Assembly (NCBI GenBank): GCA_029262795.1
Contig: JAJCYT010000034.1
Location: 62,001 to 126,000 of the forward strand
Direction: 5' to 3'
Length of the DNA stretch: 64,000 nt
Origin: Candidatus Fraserbacteria bacterium
GTDB taxonomy: Bacteria; Bipolaricaulota; Bipolaricaulia; RBG-16-55-9; JAJCYT01
Shown: positions 8,135 through 16,690 of the stretch, one piece after another
Position numbering within the stretch: the first letter of the stretch is position 1
How the letters are laid out: every line of letters starts with the position of its first letter
The notes under the pieces: generated by a model
Told to the model about the DNA's origin: nothing
The model's input: only the letters and a program-made list of their open reading frames with translations
Database searches by the model: none
Translations under genes and position numbers: made by a program

Positions 8135-9402
8135 TGGCAGAAGGTACTTCCGGTCTTCCTCTAGGGTTCGGTCAAGCGAAAGACACGCAAGCGGATGCGC
8201 CTGTTTACACCATCTCTCAATTGAACCGAGAAGTTCGTGGTTTGTTGGAATCGGCCTATCCGATGGTGTGGCTGGAAGGTGAGATTTCTAATTTTACCCA
8301 TCACCGTTCCGGCCATATGTATCTCACCCTCAAGGACGAAAACGCACAGGTGGATGCGGCTATGTTTCGCATGGCCAACCAATCTCTGACCTTTACCCCT
8401 GAAAATGGCATGAGTGTGTTGGCGCTGGCGCAAGTCACCGTCTACGAACCACGAGGCCGCTATCAGGTGGTGTTGCAGGACATGAAGCCCGCAGGCGTGG
8501 GCAAGCTGCAATTGACCTTTGAACAACTCAAAGCCAAGCTCCACGAAGAAGGGCTTTTTGATCCGGAACGTAAAAAAACGCTGCCGTCGTTTCCCAATCG
8601 AATTGGCATTGTGACCGCTTCAGGTGCGGCAGCACTGCGCGACATGCACAATATTTTGTCCCGACGTTTTCCAGCCGTTGAAGTTTTGCTGTTTCCTGCC
8701 AAAGTGCAGGGAGAGGGCTCTGGTGAGGAAGTGGCTGCCTCGATTGAACAAGCGAATCGCTACAGCCAATCCGAAGCGCCCGTTGATGTGTTAATTGTGG
8801 GTCGCGGTGGTGGCTCGCTCGAAGACCTGTGGGCATTTAACGAAGAAGTGGTGGCACGGGCCATTGCGGCTTCAAACATTCCTGTCGTGTCTGCTGTAGG
8901 GCATGAAGTGGATGTGACCATTTCTGATTTTGTGGCCGACATGCGCGCCCCAACCCCGTCTGCTGCTGCCGAATTGGTGGTGCCAGACCAGGAAGATGTT
9001 TTGTATACCGTGCGAACGCGTACGCAGCAAGTGGCGCGTCTGTGTATTGATCGCTGGAAAGAGGCTGGCAATCGGCTGGAATGGATTCAGCGCAGTCACG
9101 GACTGCGACGGCCTGCACAGCGACTCAGAGATGTGTCACAAACTTTGGATCAACTTCAGGGGAAATTGAAAAAAAACTTTGAAACTCAATTCAAGCAACG
9201 CCAGCAATCATTTGAAACGTTGCTTGGCAGGCTTAATCAATCAAATCCAACCACCATTTTAGGTCGAGGGTATGCGGCACTCAAAACGGAAGCGGGAGAC
9301 AGCATCAAAAGCAGTGAGCAAGTCACTGTCGGAGATGTGTTAAAACTCCAATTGAGTGATGGTGAGGTTAAAGCAGAAGTTAAAGAGGTGAACCATGAGT
9401 GA
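8134..9402 (+). CDS. xseA: Exodeoxyribonuclease VII large subunit
   Basis: 422 aa. An OB-fold nucleic-acid-binding N-terminus (WLEGEISNFTHHRSGHMYLTL) is followed by the catalytic domain with RIGIVTASGAAALRDM, VDVLIVGRGGGSLEDLWAFN and PVVSAVGHEVDVTISDF, and a coiled-coil C-terminus that binds many XseB copies. Known role: bidirectional single-strand exonuclease in mismatch and cross-link repair. Its last 8 nt overlap xseB. Confidence 0.96.
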   Translation: MAEGTSGLPLGFGQAKDTQADAPVYTISQLNREVRGLLESAYPMVWLEGEISNFTHHRSGHMYLTLKDENAQVDAAMFRMANQSLTFTPENGMSVLALAQVTVYEPRGRYQVVLQDMKPAGVGKLQLTFEQLKAKLHEEGLFDPERKKTLPSFPNRIGIVTASGAAALRDMHNILSRRFPAVEVLLFPAKVQGEGSGEEVAASIEQANRYSQSEAPVDVLIVGRGGGSLEDLWAFNEEVVARAIAASNIPVVSAVGHEVDVTISDFVADMRAPTPSAAAELVVPDQEDVLYTVRTRTQQVARLCIDRWKEAGNRLEWIQRSHGLRRPAQRLRDVSQTLDQLQGKLKKNFETQFKQRQQSFETLLGRLNQSNPTTILGRGYAALKTEAGDSIKSSEQVTVGDVLKLQLSDGEVKAEVKEVNHE

Positions 9403-9613
9403 AGTGAATATGGAGCAAACGCTGAATCAGCTTGAGGAAATTGTGTCCAAACTGGAATCTGATGAGGTCGATTTGGACGAAGCACTCAAGTTGTTTGAAG
9501 ATGGGGTCAAGTTGTCTGATCAAGTGCAGAAAAAGTTGAAAGACAGCGAGTTGAAGCTCAAGCAGGTCATCGAATCGTCCGAAGGGTTTTCACTCGAGGA
9601 TTTTGCTTTGTAA
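9395..9613 (+). CDS. xseB: Exodeoxyribonuclease VII small subunit
   Basis: 72 aa, two-helix protein with the family signature of NQLEEIVSKLES, DLDEALKLFEDG and a hydrophilic lysine-rich second helix. It forms the holoenzyme with XseA, encoded immediately upstream with an 8-nt overlap. Confidence 0.94.
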   Translation: MSEVNMEQTLNQLEEIVSKLESDEVDLDEALKLFEDGVKLSDQVQKKLKDSELKLKQVIESSEGFSLEDFAL

Positions 9614-9637
9614 GTGTGACTAAAAGCTGGATTCAAT

Positions 9638-9655
9638 CTTTGCTATACTAAAATC
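9638..9655 (+). promoter_or_regulatory. Extended -10 promoter giving a probably leaderless FG-GAP mRNA
   Basis: TGC-TATACT (9641-9649) is an extended -10 element whose expected start point coincides with the ATG at 9656. There is no Shine-Dalgarno sequence in the few bases between them. The -35 region is weak. Confidence 0.45.
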
Positions 9656-10948
9656 ATGATTGTGAAAAAATGGACAAGACGAGGGTTCTTAAAAGCGGTT
9701 GGGGGCACCGTTCTGGCCTCAGGTTATTTAAATCAGGCTGCCACAGTTGAGGCCAATGTCTCTGCGGGCGAGTGGCCAATTTTTCGTGGGGACGCCGCCC
9801 ATTGTGCATTTGTAGAAGGCCAGGGAAATTTAGCGTCGCCACGGATCAAGTGGACGTTCGGGACGCGTAATTTGGTGGAATCTTCACCTGTGGTGGCCGA
9901 CATCAACAATGATGGCCGTCTGGAGGTTGTTGTCGGCTCGCACGATCACAATGTGTATGCCGTTAACGGTCAGACAGGCGCTGAGTTGTGGCGCTTTACC
10001 ACCGATGACTGGGTGTTTGCCTCGCCTGCCATTGGCGATATCGATGGGGATGGCAATTTAGAGGTTGTTGTCGGCTCGCACGATGAAAATGTGTATGCGC
10101 TTGATGCCCGCAATGGTCAACTTAAGTGGATGGCTGAAACGCGGACAAGAGTGATGTCTTCCCCTTTGATTGGCGATTTTGATGGCGATGGGCAGGTTGA
10201 AGTCGTCATTGGTTCTGATAAATTTTACAGCTTCAATGGCCGCAATGGTTCAACAAAATGGACGTTTCAGCCAGATTTTCCCGTAACCAGTTCACCAGCC
10301 GCAGGCGACATCAATGGCGATGGCCGACCTGAAATTGTTTTTGGCTCATTGGACAATCACGTGTATGCGCTCCAGGGCAATGGAAGTTTGGTCTGGGCCT
10401 TTAATGCGTTTGGCGAAGTGGAATCTTCTCCCGCGCTTGCTGATTTGGATGGGGATGGCACTGTGGAAGTGGTGTTTGGTGCAGCCAGACGAGGGGTCTA
10501 TGCTGTCAATGGCAGCAATGGCCAGCAAAAATGGTTGATGCCCATCACCTCCACTGAACGGGATGAACAACGTATCCATTCGTCCCCTGCCATTGCAGAT
10601 GTCAATGGAGATGGCCAACTTGAAGTGATCATTGGCACCAATGAAAAGCGCGTCTATGGCATTCGGGCCAATGGGCAAAAAATGTGGCAGTTTGACGCAC
10701 CGCGCTTTGTGGAATCTTCACCCGCATTGGCAGATTTGGATGGAGATGGCAATATTGAGGTTATCGTTGGTGCGCATGATGGAAGAATTTATCTGTTAAA
10801 TGCAGCTACAGGACAACAAAAATGGAATTTTCAAGTGCCTGCCGGTGGGGTCGTGTTTTCCTCTCCAACCGTGATTGACATTGATGGAGATGGGGTGTTG
10901 GAGGCCATTATTGGTACCAACGCCAGTCAACTGCTGGCGCTTGGCTAA
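9656..10948 (+). CDS. Tat-exported FG-GAP/VCBS beta-propeller protein
   Basis: 430 aa. The N-terminus has a twin-arginine signal (TRRGFLKAVGGTVLASG). The rest is eight repeats of the form SSPxxxDxxGDGxxEVVxGSxDxxVYA, each with a D-x-D/N-x-D-G calcium-binding loop and a following segment comparing quantities 'outside the loop', together an eight-bladed propeller related to PQQ-like and FG-GAP repeats. Likely periplasmic or surface-located. Substrate not known. It is followed by a terminator hairpin. The N-terminal half resembles periplasmic PQQ-binding WD-like proteins (GAELWRFTTDDWVFASP), but no enzyme residues are evident. Confidence 0.75.
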   Translation: MIVKKWTRRGFLKAVGGTVLASGYLNQAATVEANVSAGEWPIFRGDAAHCAFVEGQGNLASPRIKWTFGTRNLVESSPVVADINNDGRLEVVVGSHDHNVYAVNGQTGAELWRFTTDDWVFASPAIGDIDGDGNLEVVVGSHDENVYALDARNGQLKWMAETRTRVMSSPLIGDFDGDGQVEVVIGSDKFYSFNGRNGSTKWTFQPDFPVTSSPAAGDINGDGRPEIVFGSLDNHVYALQGNGSLVWAFNAFGEVESSPALADLDGDGTVEVVFGAARRGVYAVNGSNGQQKWLMPITSTERDEQRIHSSPAIADVNGDGQLEVIIGTNEKRVYGIRANGQKMWQFDAPRFVESSPALADLDGDGNIEVIVGAHDGRIYLLNAATGQQKWNFQVPAGGVVFSSPTVIDIDGDGVLEAIIGTNASQLLALG

Positions 10949-10989
10949 AGGTTTGCATCATGATAATTGTAAAAGATTGATTTTCAAAG

Positions 10990-11013
10990 CGGGCAGATTC
11001 TGTCTGCCCGTTT
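10990..11013. terminator. Hairpin between convergent genes
   Basis: CGGGCAGA (10990-10997) pairs perfectly with TCTGCCCG (11003-11010) and is followed by TTTCG on the plus strand. It lies between convergent genes and can end transcripts from the plus side. The T-run is short. Confidence 0.6.
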
Positions 11014-11051
11014 CGCATCGTTTGATACATTTCCTGTTTGAACAGATTTAA

Positions 11052-11618
11052 TCAGTTTCCATTGCCTTTCAGAGCGGTCAAGATGGCTTTTGCGCCGCCG
11101 GCTGTGGGCAAATCTTCATTACAACCTAACGTTGCGCGCAGGAAGGCTTCTGCCTGATGGATCTGCGTTCGGGCATCTTCTTCATTGCTCATGGCCAGCA
11201 CTTCTTTGGCATTTTCACGCGCCCAACCGACAAAACTGAACAGGGCGTCGGCAGTGACAGTGAAGTCTGACCAGGCCGTTTCGGCCAGCATCTCGCGCAG
11301 GGTGATAATGTTTTCGTGAACGCCGATTTCTTCCTCACTGCCGCCTTCGATAGGGGTATAATCTTCGCTGTTCATGCCCGCAATGAGGTTCAGCAGACGT
11401 TGACCACTGGCCTGGACATCTTCAAAATTGGGCGCAATCCAGCCAAAAGCTGCCTCCTGGAATGCCGCTTCCAATTGGGCATTCACTTTCTCTGCCAAAG
11501 CCACCAGTTCTTCAGGCGCCTGGGGTGGGGCAGTTTCTTCCTGGCTTAGAACGACGATAAAGCCAATTCCAGCTCCCAGCAACGCAACGACCATTGAAAA
11601 TAATATGACTCGCTTCAC
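11052..11618 (-). CDS. Exported or membrane-anchored protein of unknown function
   Basis: The GTG start at 11618 is chosen because GAGGAGG lies 8 nt upstream; a longer frame to 11648 lacks such a site. The product (188 aa) begins VKRVILFSMVVALLGAGIGF, one hydrophobic segment acting as signal or anchor, then a predicted helical, acidic soluble part (ELVALAEKVNAQLEAAF, later ARTQIHQAEAFLRATLGC) reminiscent of cytochrome c'/four-helix bundles but with no CxxCH motif. I do not recognise the family. It sits just downstream of the membrane regulator gene on the same strand. Confidence 0.6.
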   Translation of the reverse strand: MKRVILFSMVVALLGAGIGFIVVLSQEETAPPQAPEELVALAEKVNAQLEAAFQEAAFGWIAPNFEDVQASGQRLLNLIAGMNSEDYTPIEGGSEEEIGVHENIITLREMLAETAWSDFTVTADALFSFVGWARENAKEVLAMSNEEDARTQIHQAEAFLRATLGCNEDLPTAGGAKAILTALKGNGN

Positions 11619-11711
11619 ATCAAGCCTCCTCTGCACAGTGGCACGCACTTTAGCTTACTTAAATGATTGTGGAGGTCCCATAGTCAGTGCGTCAAGACCA
11701 GTCAAAGACGG

Positions 11712-12740
11712 TCAAAGACCGGTGGCATCCACAAGTTTATAGCCAAATCCCCGCACGGTCAGCAGCCGTTTAGGCCGTTTGGGGTTTTCTTCTAGTTTTT
11801 TGCGTAACAAATAAATGTACTTTTTCACATCTTGCGGGATTGCATATTGATCATCGTTCCAAACGAGTTTGACGATTTCGTCATTGGAAAAAATTTTGCC
11901 AGGATGTCTGGTCAACAATTTCAACAGTTCATATTCGCGCGGCGACATGGGAATTTCTGCTTCGCCAAGCCGCACGCTTTTTGAAGCATCGTCAATGCTT
12001 AAATCGCCACATTGAATTAAAATATTTTCTGGCGGTGTCAGATCGGTTGCCGAGGCAGAATTTGTTTCAGGGGCCGCAGTTTGAACTAATGTTTGCGGTT
12101 TTACGAGATCATTGCTGGCAAATGTCGGCTGAGGGGTCTGCCAATAGCGGGCAAAAATGGCAACCAAAAACAACACCCCCAACACCGAGCCGCCAAATCC
12201 CCAAAGCACGGTTTGAAGTTGCCGGTTTAAAATGTCGCGTTGCAGGGTGGACAGTGAAAATCCCAGCCGCACATAGCTGTTTGGGTTAATTGGGTTTGGG
12301 CTGTTGGCCAGAGTGCGGCGCACATCCAGATAGGTGGTGCCAGAGGGCATGGTGCTTTTGGTAAGCACAATGGCTTCATTCTCTTTCAGTGGCATGACAT
12401 CCAACTGGGTCTGACCCAACACATAGGTGCGTTGCTCTGCCAACAGGACGCTGTTTTGCACGACCTGTGCATAAATGATTTCGCCTCGAGCCCGATCATT
12501 TACCAGCGCTTCAATCGCCAGTTTAAATGCATCAAGGTTGGGTTCTTCAAGTTCATCAAACTCATTGATGATGCCAAGGACCTGGTCCGAAAAGATTCGA
12601 ATATTCAATTCGGCACGCCCATTGAATTGGCGTTCAAGCTCACTCGTAAATTGCCATCCAAACGCGAATGCCAAGCCGGCCACCACCACCAGCAGCGCAA
12701 CACACGCGATCACGAGGAGTTTTCTTTGAGAACTTGCCAT
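11712..12740 (-). CDS. Membrane-anchored winged-helix (OmpR/PhoB-type) transcription regulator
   Basis: 342 aa. Membrane spans at about residues 8-30 and 178-198 flank an extracytoplasmic sensor domain of about 145 residues. Residues 235-340 are a Trans_Reg_C winged helix: IPMSPREYELLKLLTRHPGK, SNDEIVKLVW, and the recognition-helix/wing region VKKYIYLLRKKLEENP with TVRGFGYKL. There is no receiver domain or kinase. ToxR/CadC proteins have the same parts in reverse order (DNA-binding domain N-terminal). Inference: a one-component signal-transducing regulator of an envelope signal, possibly acting on the neighbouring exported proteins. Confidence 0.8.
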   Translation of the reverse strand: MASSQRKLLVIACVALLVVVAGLAFAFGWQFTSELERQFNGRAELNIRIFSDQVLGIINEFDELEEPNLDAFKLAIEALVNDRARGEIIYAQVVQNSVLLAEQRTYVLGQTQLDVMPLKENEAIVLTKSTMPSGTTYLDVRRTLANSPNPINPNSYVRLGFSLSTLQRDILNRQLQTVLWGFGGSVLGVLFLVAIFARYWQTPQPTFASNDLVKPQTLVQTAAPETNSASATDLTPPENILIQCGDLSIDDASKSVRLGEAEIPMSPREYELLKLLTRHPGKIFSNDEIVKLVWNDDQYAIPQDVKKYIYLLRKKLEENPKRPKRLLTVRGFGYKLVDATGL

Positions 12741-12845
12741 GTCGTTTGTTTAACCAACCTGATTTTATCTTAAATGATATGTGATGGACACGAACGATTG
12801 CAAGTTTAAGTCCAAAGAATGGGCATTAGGACTGAATAAGGAAGC

Positions 12846-13550
12846 TTATTCTTGGACCTCTTGGATTTCTTCTTGAGGAGGCAAAGGTGCAGGGCGTTGC
12901 AACCTGATGATAAGGAACCCCATAAAGCCGGTCAAAAAAAGCGTTAAGCCCACCCCAGCAAAAAAATGTAACCAGGCCCGGGTAAACATCTGTGGTGACA
13001 ACAACTGTTCCAGAATCACAAAAGGGCTGAGCATGGGCACCGTTAAAGTTAGAATGAAAAAGGCAATCAGCACCAGATATTTCACTTTGAACTGGTTGAT
13101 TTCAGACAGTTTGCTCAAATTCAACCACAGCCCGAACCAGCCCCACATTTGTGCCTGTAGCCACAGATAGACCAACGCCACACCTGACGTCCAGTGCAGA
13201 TGAAACATATCATAGAAAACCAACCACAATGGCAAGCTGAGTGCCAGCAACAAACTCAGGCGGATGCCCAGTTGTGTGGCATGAGGCCACAGCTTTTTCT
13301 CGAAATGATAGCGCCAGGGGCGTGCCGGATCAGCCTGGGTCTGGCCAAAGTTAATGGCATAAATGGCAATCAGCACCACCGACAGATATGGAAAGAAAAA
13401 CGCCATTCCAGGGGCAACCGAGGCGCGTGAAATAATGGTGTTGTCCGGCAGCACCACCATCAGTACCACGGCGCTCAAAAATAAAAAACTTTGCGACCAC
13501 GTTAAAAACACTTTGTCCACAATGAGTTTGGATCTGGCAAGGGTGTTCAA
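12846..13550 (-). CDS. Polytopic membrane protein of unknown function
   Basis: 234 aa with about six hydrophobic spans, starting MNTLARSKLIVDKVFLTWSQ and ending in an acidic tail (PPQEEIQEVQE). The layout suggests an ABC-2-type permease, but no diagnostic motif is clear. Its start overlaps the stop of the 731-aa gene by 4 nt (ATGA), so the two are translated together and probably act together at the membrane. Confidence 0.6.
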   Translation of the reverse strand: MNTLARSKLIVDKVFLTWSQSFLFLSAVVLMVVLPDNTIISRASVAPGMAFFFPYLSVVLIAIYAINFGQTQADPARPWRYHFEKKLWPHATQLGIRLSLLLALSLPLWLVFYDMFHLHWTSGVALVYLWLQAQMWGWFGLWLNLSKLSEINQFKVKYLVLIAFFILTLTVPMLSPFVILEQLLSPQMFTRAWLHFFAGVGLTLFLTGFMGFLIIRLQRPAPLPPQEEIQEVQE

Positions 13551-15742
13551 GGGGTCACCTCCGCAACGATCAGGCGGTATGTGCCCAGACTGTCAGAAGG
13601 CTGAATGTCGCTTTGATGATGCCAGGCTGCCAGTAGGGTGGGGGGCTGCTGCTGTTCCAACACCCAGGTCCAAAGTTCGTGGACCGCTTTGGGCAACTGT
13701 CGTTGAGTCTGCATCAGTGCAAGCTGGCTGAATTGAATCTGCCTGGGCTGGTCAGCGGCCATGGGGCCTATGCCCAAAACATTGCCTTGATGCAGCAGCC
13801 ACACCTGCTCCAAATCGATGCGGCTGACCACCTGCAAAGCGCCATTGGAAAGGGTGCTCCAGGACACATGTGCAGGATGTGTGCCCGATGACCGTAGGAT
13901 ACGGGTTTGCTGCGGATGCGTTTGCAGTTGAAGTTGGGTGGCATCCGCCACGGCATAATCCATATCAAACAAATGCTCGCCGCGTTCCAATGGAAGTTGT
14001 TGCCAGGGGCGATCGTGTGTGGGAAAGTTCACATGAAGCTGCTCACGACGCTGAGAGTAATAGCCCACCCATGTTTGTGAAAAAGCTTCCCCATCGGGCA
14101 AAATGGTTTCGATGCCGTATTCATTTCGAGTGAGTGGTTTGGCGTAGTGGGGCTGATTGATAAACACAGCAAACACCACGCCACTTCCGGCCGTCCAGCC
14201 AAGCAATATCCAGATCCAGAACGTTTTTTTCAGCGAAAGCCAGGTCCACATTGCCACCCCGCCAATGAACACCACCAGCATCAGGCCCACCAGCGTTTTG
14301 GCAGGCACCTCCAGAGGTTGTTGTGCAAAAAGCTCGACAGCCAATTGTTCAAATGTCTGGCTGTTTTCGAGATTGAGAGTCGGTTTTAGCGGCAACCAGA
14401 AATTCGCGGGCACTTCCATTGTCAATGGGTTCATCGTTGCCAGCCACACCTGTCCCTGCCCTTGCGTGGCGCTACGACGAATCAGCCATGGTTGACTTTC
14501 TTTAAACTGAACGGTCTGACCGCGTGTGGTGCCGGAAAGCATTTGTACGGTTTGACCATCTTCAAAGCTGGCACGGCGCAATTGCTCGGGCGTCATGGGC
14601 AGCCATTCCCGCAAAAAAGCATTGGACTGCGTGGGCCAGTTGTCGCCGGAAAACACCACCAGCTCGCCATCCAGCGTCAACCATTGTTCCAGTGCCTGAC
14701 GCTGGGCCGCAGACAGATCCATTAAGTTGAAATCGCCAAGATACAAACGCTGGATACTTTGAAATCCATTGACGTCATTGGGCATCACATCAGGGTCCAG
14801 TTGCAAAATGGACTCTCCCGTGGGCAGTTCAGCGGGGAACGGTGTTTGGCTTAAAGCGGCGATCACAATCGGTTGCAGGTGTTGCCAAAAGCGATTGTCC
14901 ATCTCCGTTGCCAGAGGATTGATACTGGACAGCCAAACGCGCCCCTGCCCCAAAGGCTGACGCACCAGCAATGGAAGGTCGTCGTGCAGTTGCAGCACTT
15001 GACCGCGGGCGGGGCCTTGCAGCATAAAAATATCTTGGTCGTTGAATTTGACAGAAACCACTTGTTCGGGCAGCAATGGCAGCCATTGGGCCAAAGCGGG
15101 TGTGTCTTGCACGTACCAGTTTTCACCGGCAAACACCACCATCTCTCCGCCAAGCATCACCCAGTGCCACAGCGCTTGTTGCTGTGGTTCTGACAATTGA
15201 GACAAATCGAATGAACCCAAATACAAACGCTGCAGCGATTCAAAGGCGCTGACATGGTCGGGTATTTCATCGGGATTCAGGCTTAGCACTATTTCACCTG
15301 TGGGCAATTGAGGCGGAAAACTGACGTCACTTAGCGCAACGACCAACGGATTGACTTGGCCGATGTCGCGCAGATCGAGGCTTTGTTCGGCAATTACGTC
15401 ACCTTCAGAGTTGACCAGACGGATTTCAAGTGGATAGACAATGGATTCCAGGGGAAAATAAAGTGTTAAGTTTTTGTTGGCACGTTGTCCCAATGCCACA
15501 TCTGTGGACAATCGCTCACGATGAACACCTCGAAATGGCGTTTCGATGGATTGTTCCAAAATGAGCTGGCCTTCAAACGGGGTGCCTTGGTGTTCCAACT
15601 GGATATGCAAAGGCGTCATCGTGCCTTCAACCACACGCTGACCAAATCCCGCGCTGACTTGAAGTTGCGTTTGCGCAAGAGCAGATGACGAAAATCCAAG
15701 TAAAACAAACAAGAAAATGAGTGTTGGTTTTATGCTAAGCAT
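13547..15742 (-). CDS. Large exported protein with duplicated module and C-terminal membrane spans
   Basis: 731 aa. Signal peptide (LIFLFVLLGFSSSALAQ). Two copies of a module, about residues 145-270 and 300-425, share LPTGExxLxLxPDxxPxxVxxFxSxQRLYLGxFxL and ALxxWxxLxGExVVFxGxNW; each resembles the glutamine-amidotransferase-like fold seen in some membrane proteins without visible catalytic residues. Two spans lie at about 490-535, then a C-terminal extracytoplasmic domain. Function unknown. It is the first gene of a two-gene minus-strand unit with the polytopic protein downstream. Confidence 0.65.
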   Translation of the reverse strand: MLSIKPTLIFLFVLLGFSSSALAQTQLQVSAGFGQRVVEGTMTPLHIQLEHQGTPFEGQLILEQSIETPFRGVHRERLSTDVALGQRANKNLTLYFPLESIVYPLEIRLVNSEGDVIAEQSLDLRDIGQVNPLVVALSDVSFPPQLPTGEIVLSLNPDEIPDHVSAFESLQRLYLGSFDLSQLSEPQQQALWHWVMLGGEMVVFAGENWYVQDTPALAQWLPLLPEQVVSVKFNDQDIFMLQGPARGQVLQLHDDLPLLVRQPLGQGRVWLSSINPLATEMDNRFWQHLQPIVIAALSQTPFPAELPTGESILQLDPDVMPNDVNGFQSIQRLYLGDFNLMDLSAAQRQALEQWLTLDGELVVFSGDNWPTQSNAFLREWLPMTPEQLRRASFEDGQTVQMLSGTTRGQTVQFKESQPWLIRRSATQGQGQVWLATMNPLTMEVPANFWLPLKPTLNLENSQTFEQLAVELFAQQPLEVPAKTLVGLMLVVFIGGVAMWTWLSLKKTFWIWILLGWTAGSGVVFAVFINQPHYAKPLTRNEYGIETILPDGEAFSQTWVGYYSQRREQLHVNFPTHDRPWQQLPLERGEHLFDMDYAVADATQLQLQTHPQQTRILRSSGTHPAHVSWSTLSNGALQVVSRIDLEQVWLLHQGNVLGIGPMAADQPRQIQFSQLALMQTQRQLPKAVHELWTWVLEQQQPPTLLAAWHHQSDIQPSDSLGTYRLIVAEVTP

Positions 15743-15838
15743 CCGTTTATTCTAACCGATGCCAAGGGGGATGTGACAACCCTATTATAAAGCTCGCCTA
15801 CAAAATAGGTTGGGTTTGAAACACAGCAAGGAGGTTGT

Positions 15839-16630
15839 ATGGATTTGGGATTGAATGGCAAAGTGGTGGCCGTGGCCGCTGCCAGCAAGGGGATTGGTAA
15901 AGCCATTGCATTGCGACTGGCAATGGAAGGTGCGGTGCTTGGCATTTGCTCAAGAGATCTGGCAAGCGTTCAACAGGCTGCAGATGACATTCAAGCACAG
16001 ACAAGGGCGCAGGTTCTGGCCATCGAAGCGGATTTGACTCAAGTTGCGGATGCGGAAAAATTTGTCAACACAACGGCTGAACAATTTGGCGGACTGGATG
16101 CACTGGTGTGCAACGCAGGTGGCCCACCTGCCGGTGTGTTTTCGGACTTTGATGACACCGCCTGGGACGCTGCGTTTGAATTGACGTTGATGAGTGTGGT
16201 GCGCCTGTGTCGGGCTGCGATCCCTCACTTTCAGCAGCGAGGGGCAGGGCGGGTGGTGAATGTCAGTTCCATGTCCGTCAAGCAACCGATTGATAATTTG
16301 ATTTTATCAAACAGCTTGCGCATGGCGGCGTTGGGGTTGTTCAAAAGTTTGAGCAATGAATATGGTCAGAACAACATTACATTTAACACGGTATGCCCAG
16401 GATTTACCGATACAGACCGCTTGACACAGTTGTTTCAACATCGAGCCGAGCAAGCGAATGTGTCGGCAGAACAATTGAAAGATCAAACCGCCCAAACCGT
16501 GCCACTCAATCGTTTGGGAAACCCTGAGGAACTGGCTGATCTGGCAGCGTTGTTGTGTTCGGATTGCGCTCGTTATGTGACGGGTACAGCCATTACGGTG
16601 GATGGTGGCTTCAGCAAACCCTATGGTTGA
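15839..16630 (+). CDS. Short-chain dehydrogenase/reductase with atypical active site
   Basis: 263 aa. The Rossmann motif AAASKGIGKAIALRLA, NAGGPPAG (the NNAG equivalent) and a PGFTDTDR loop place it in the SDR family (FabG-like). The catalytic serine motif is NVSSMS, but the usual Tyr-x3-Lys is replaced by ILSNSLRMA, as in an SDR subgroup annotated as 3-oxoacyl-ACP reductase-like. It has a strong AAGGAGG 8 nt before the ATG. It is transcribed away from the preceding gene. Substrate unknown. Confidence 0.85.
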   Translation: MDLGLNGKVVAVAAASKGIGKAIALRLAMEGAVLGICSRDLASVQQAADDIQAQTRAQVLAIEADLTQVADAEKFVNTTAEQFGGLDALVCNAGGPPAGVFSDFDDTAWDAAFELTLMSVVRLCRAAIPHFQQRGAGRVVNVSSMSVKQPIDNLILSNSLRMAALGLFKSLSNEYGQNNITFNTVCPGFTDTDRLTQLFQHRAEQANVSAEQLKDQTAQTVPLNRLGNPEELADLAALLCSDCARYVTGTAITVDGGFSKPYG

Positions 16631-16690
16631 CATGTTTTGACAAAACCTGGATGATGACTTTTTTAAATAAACCTTCGAAAGAGAACGCAC

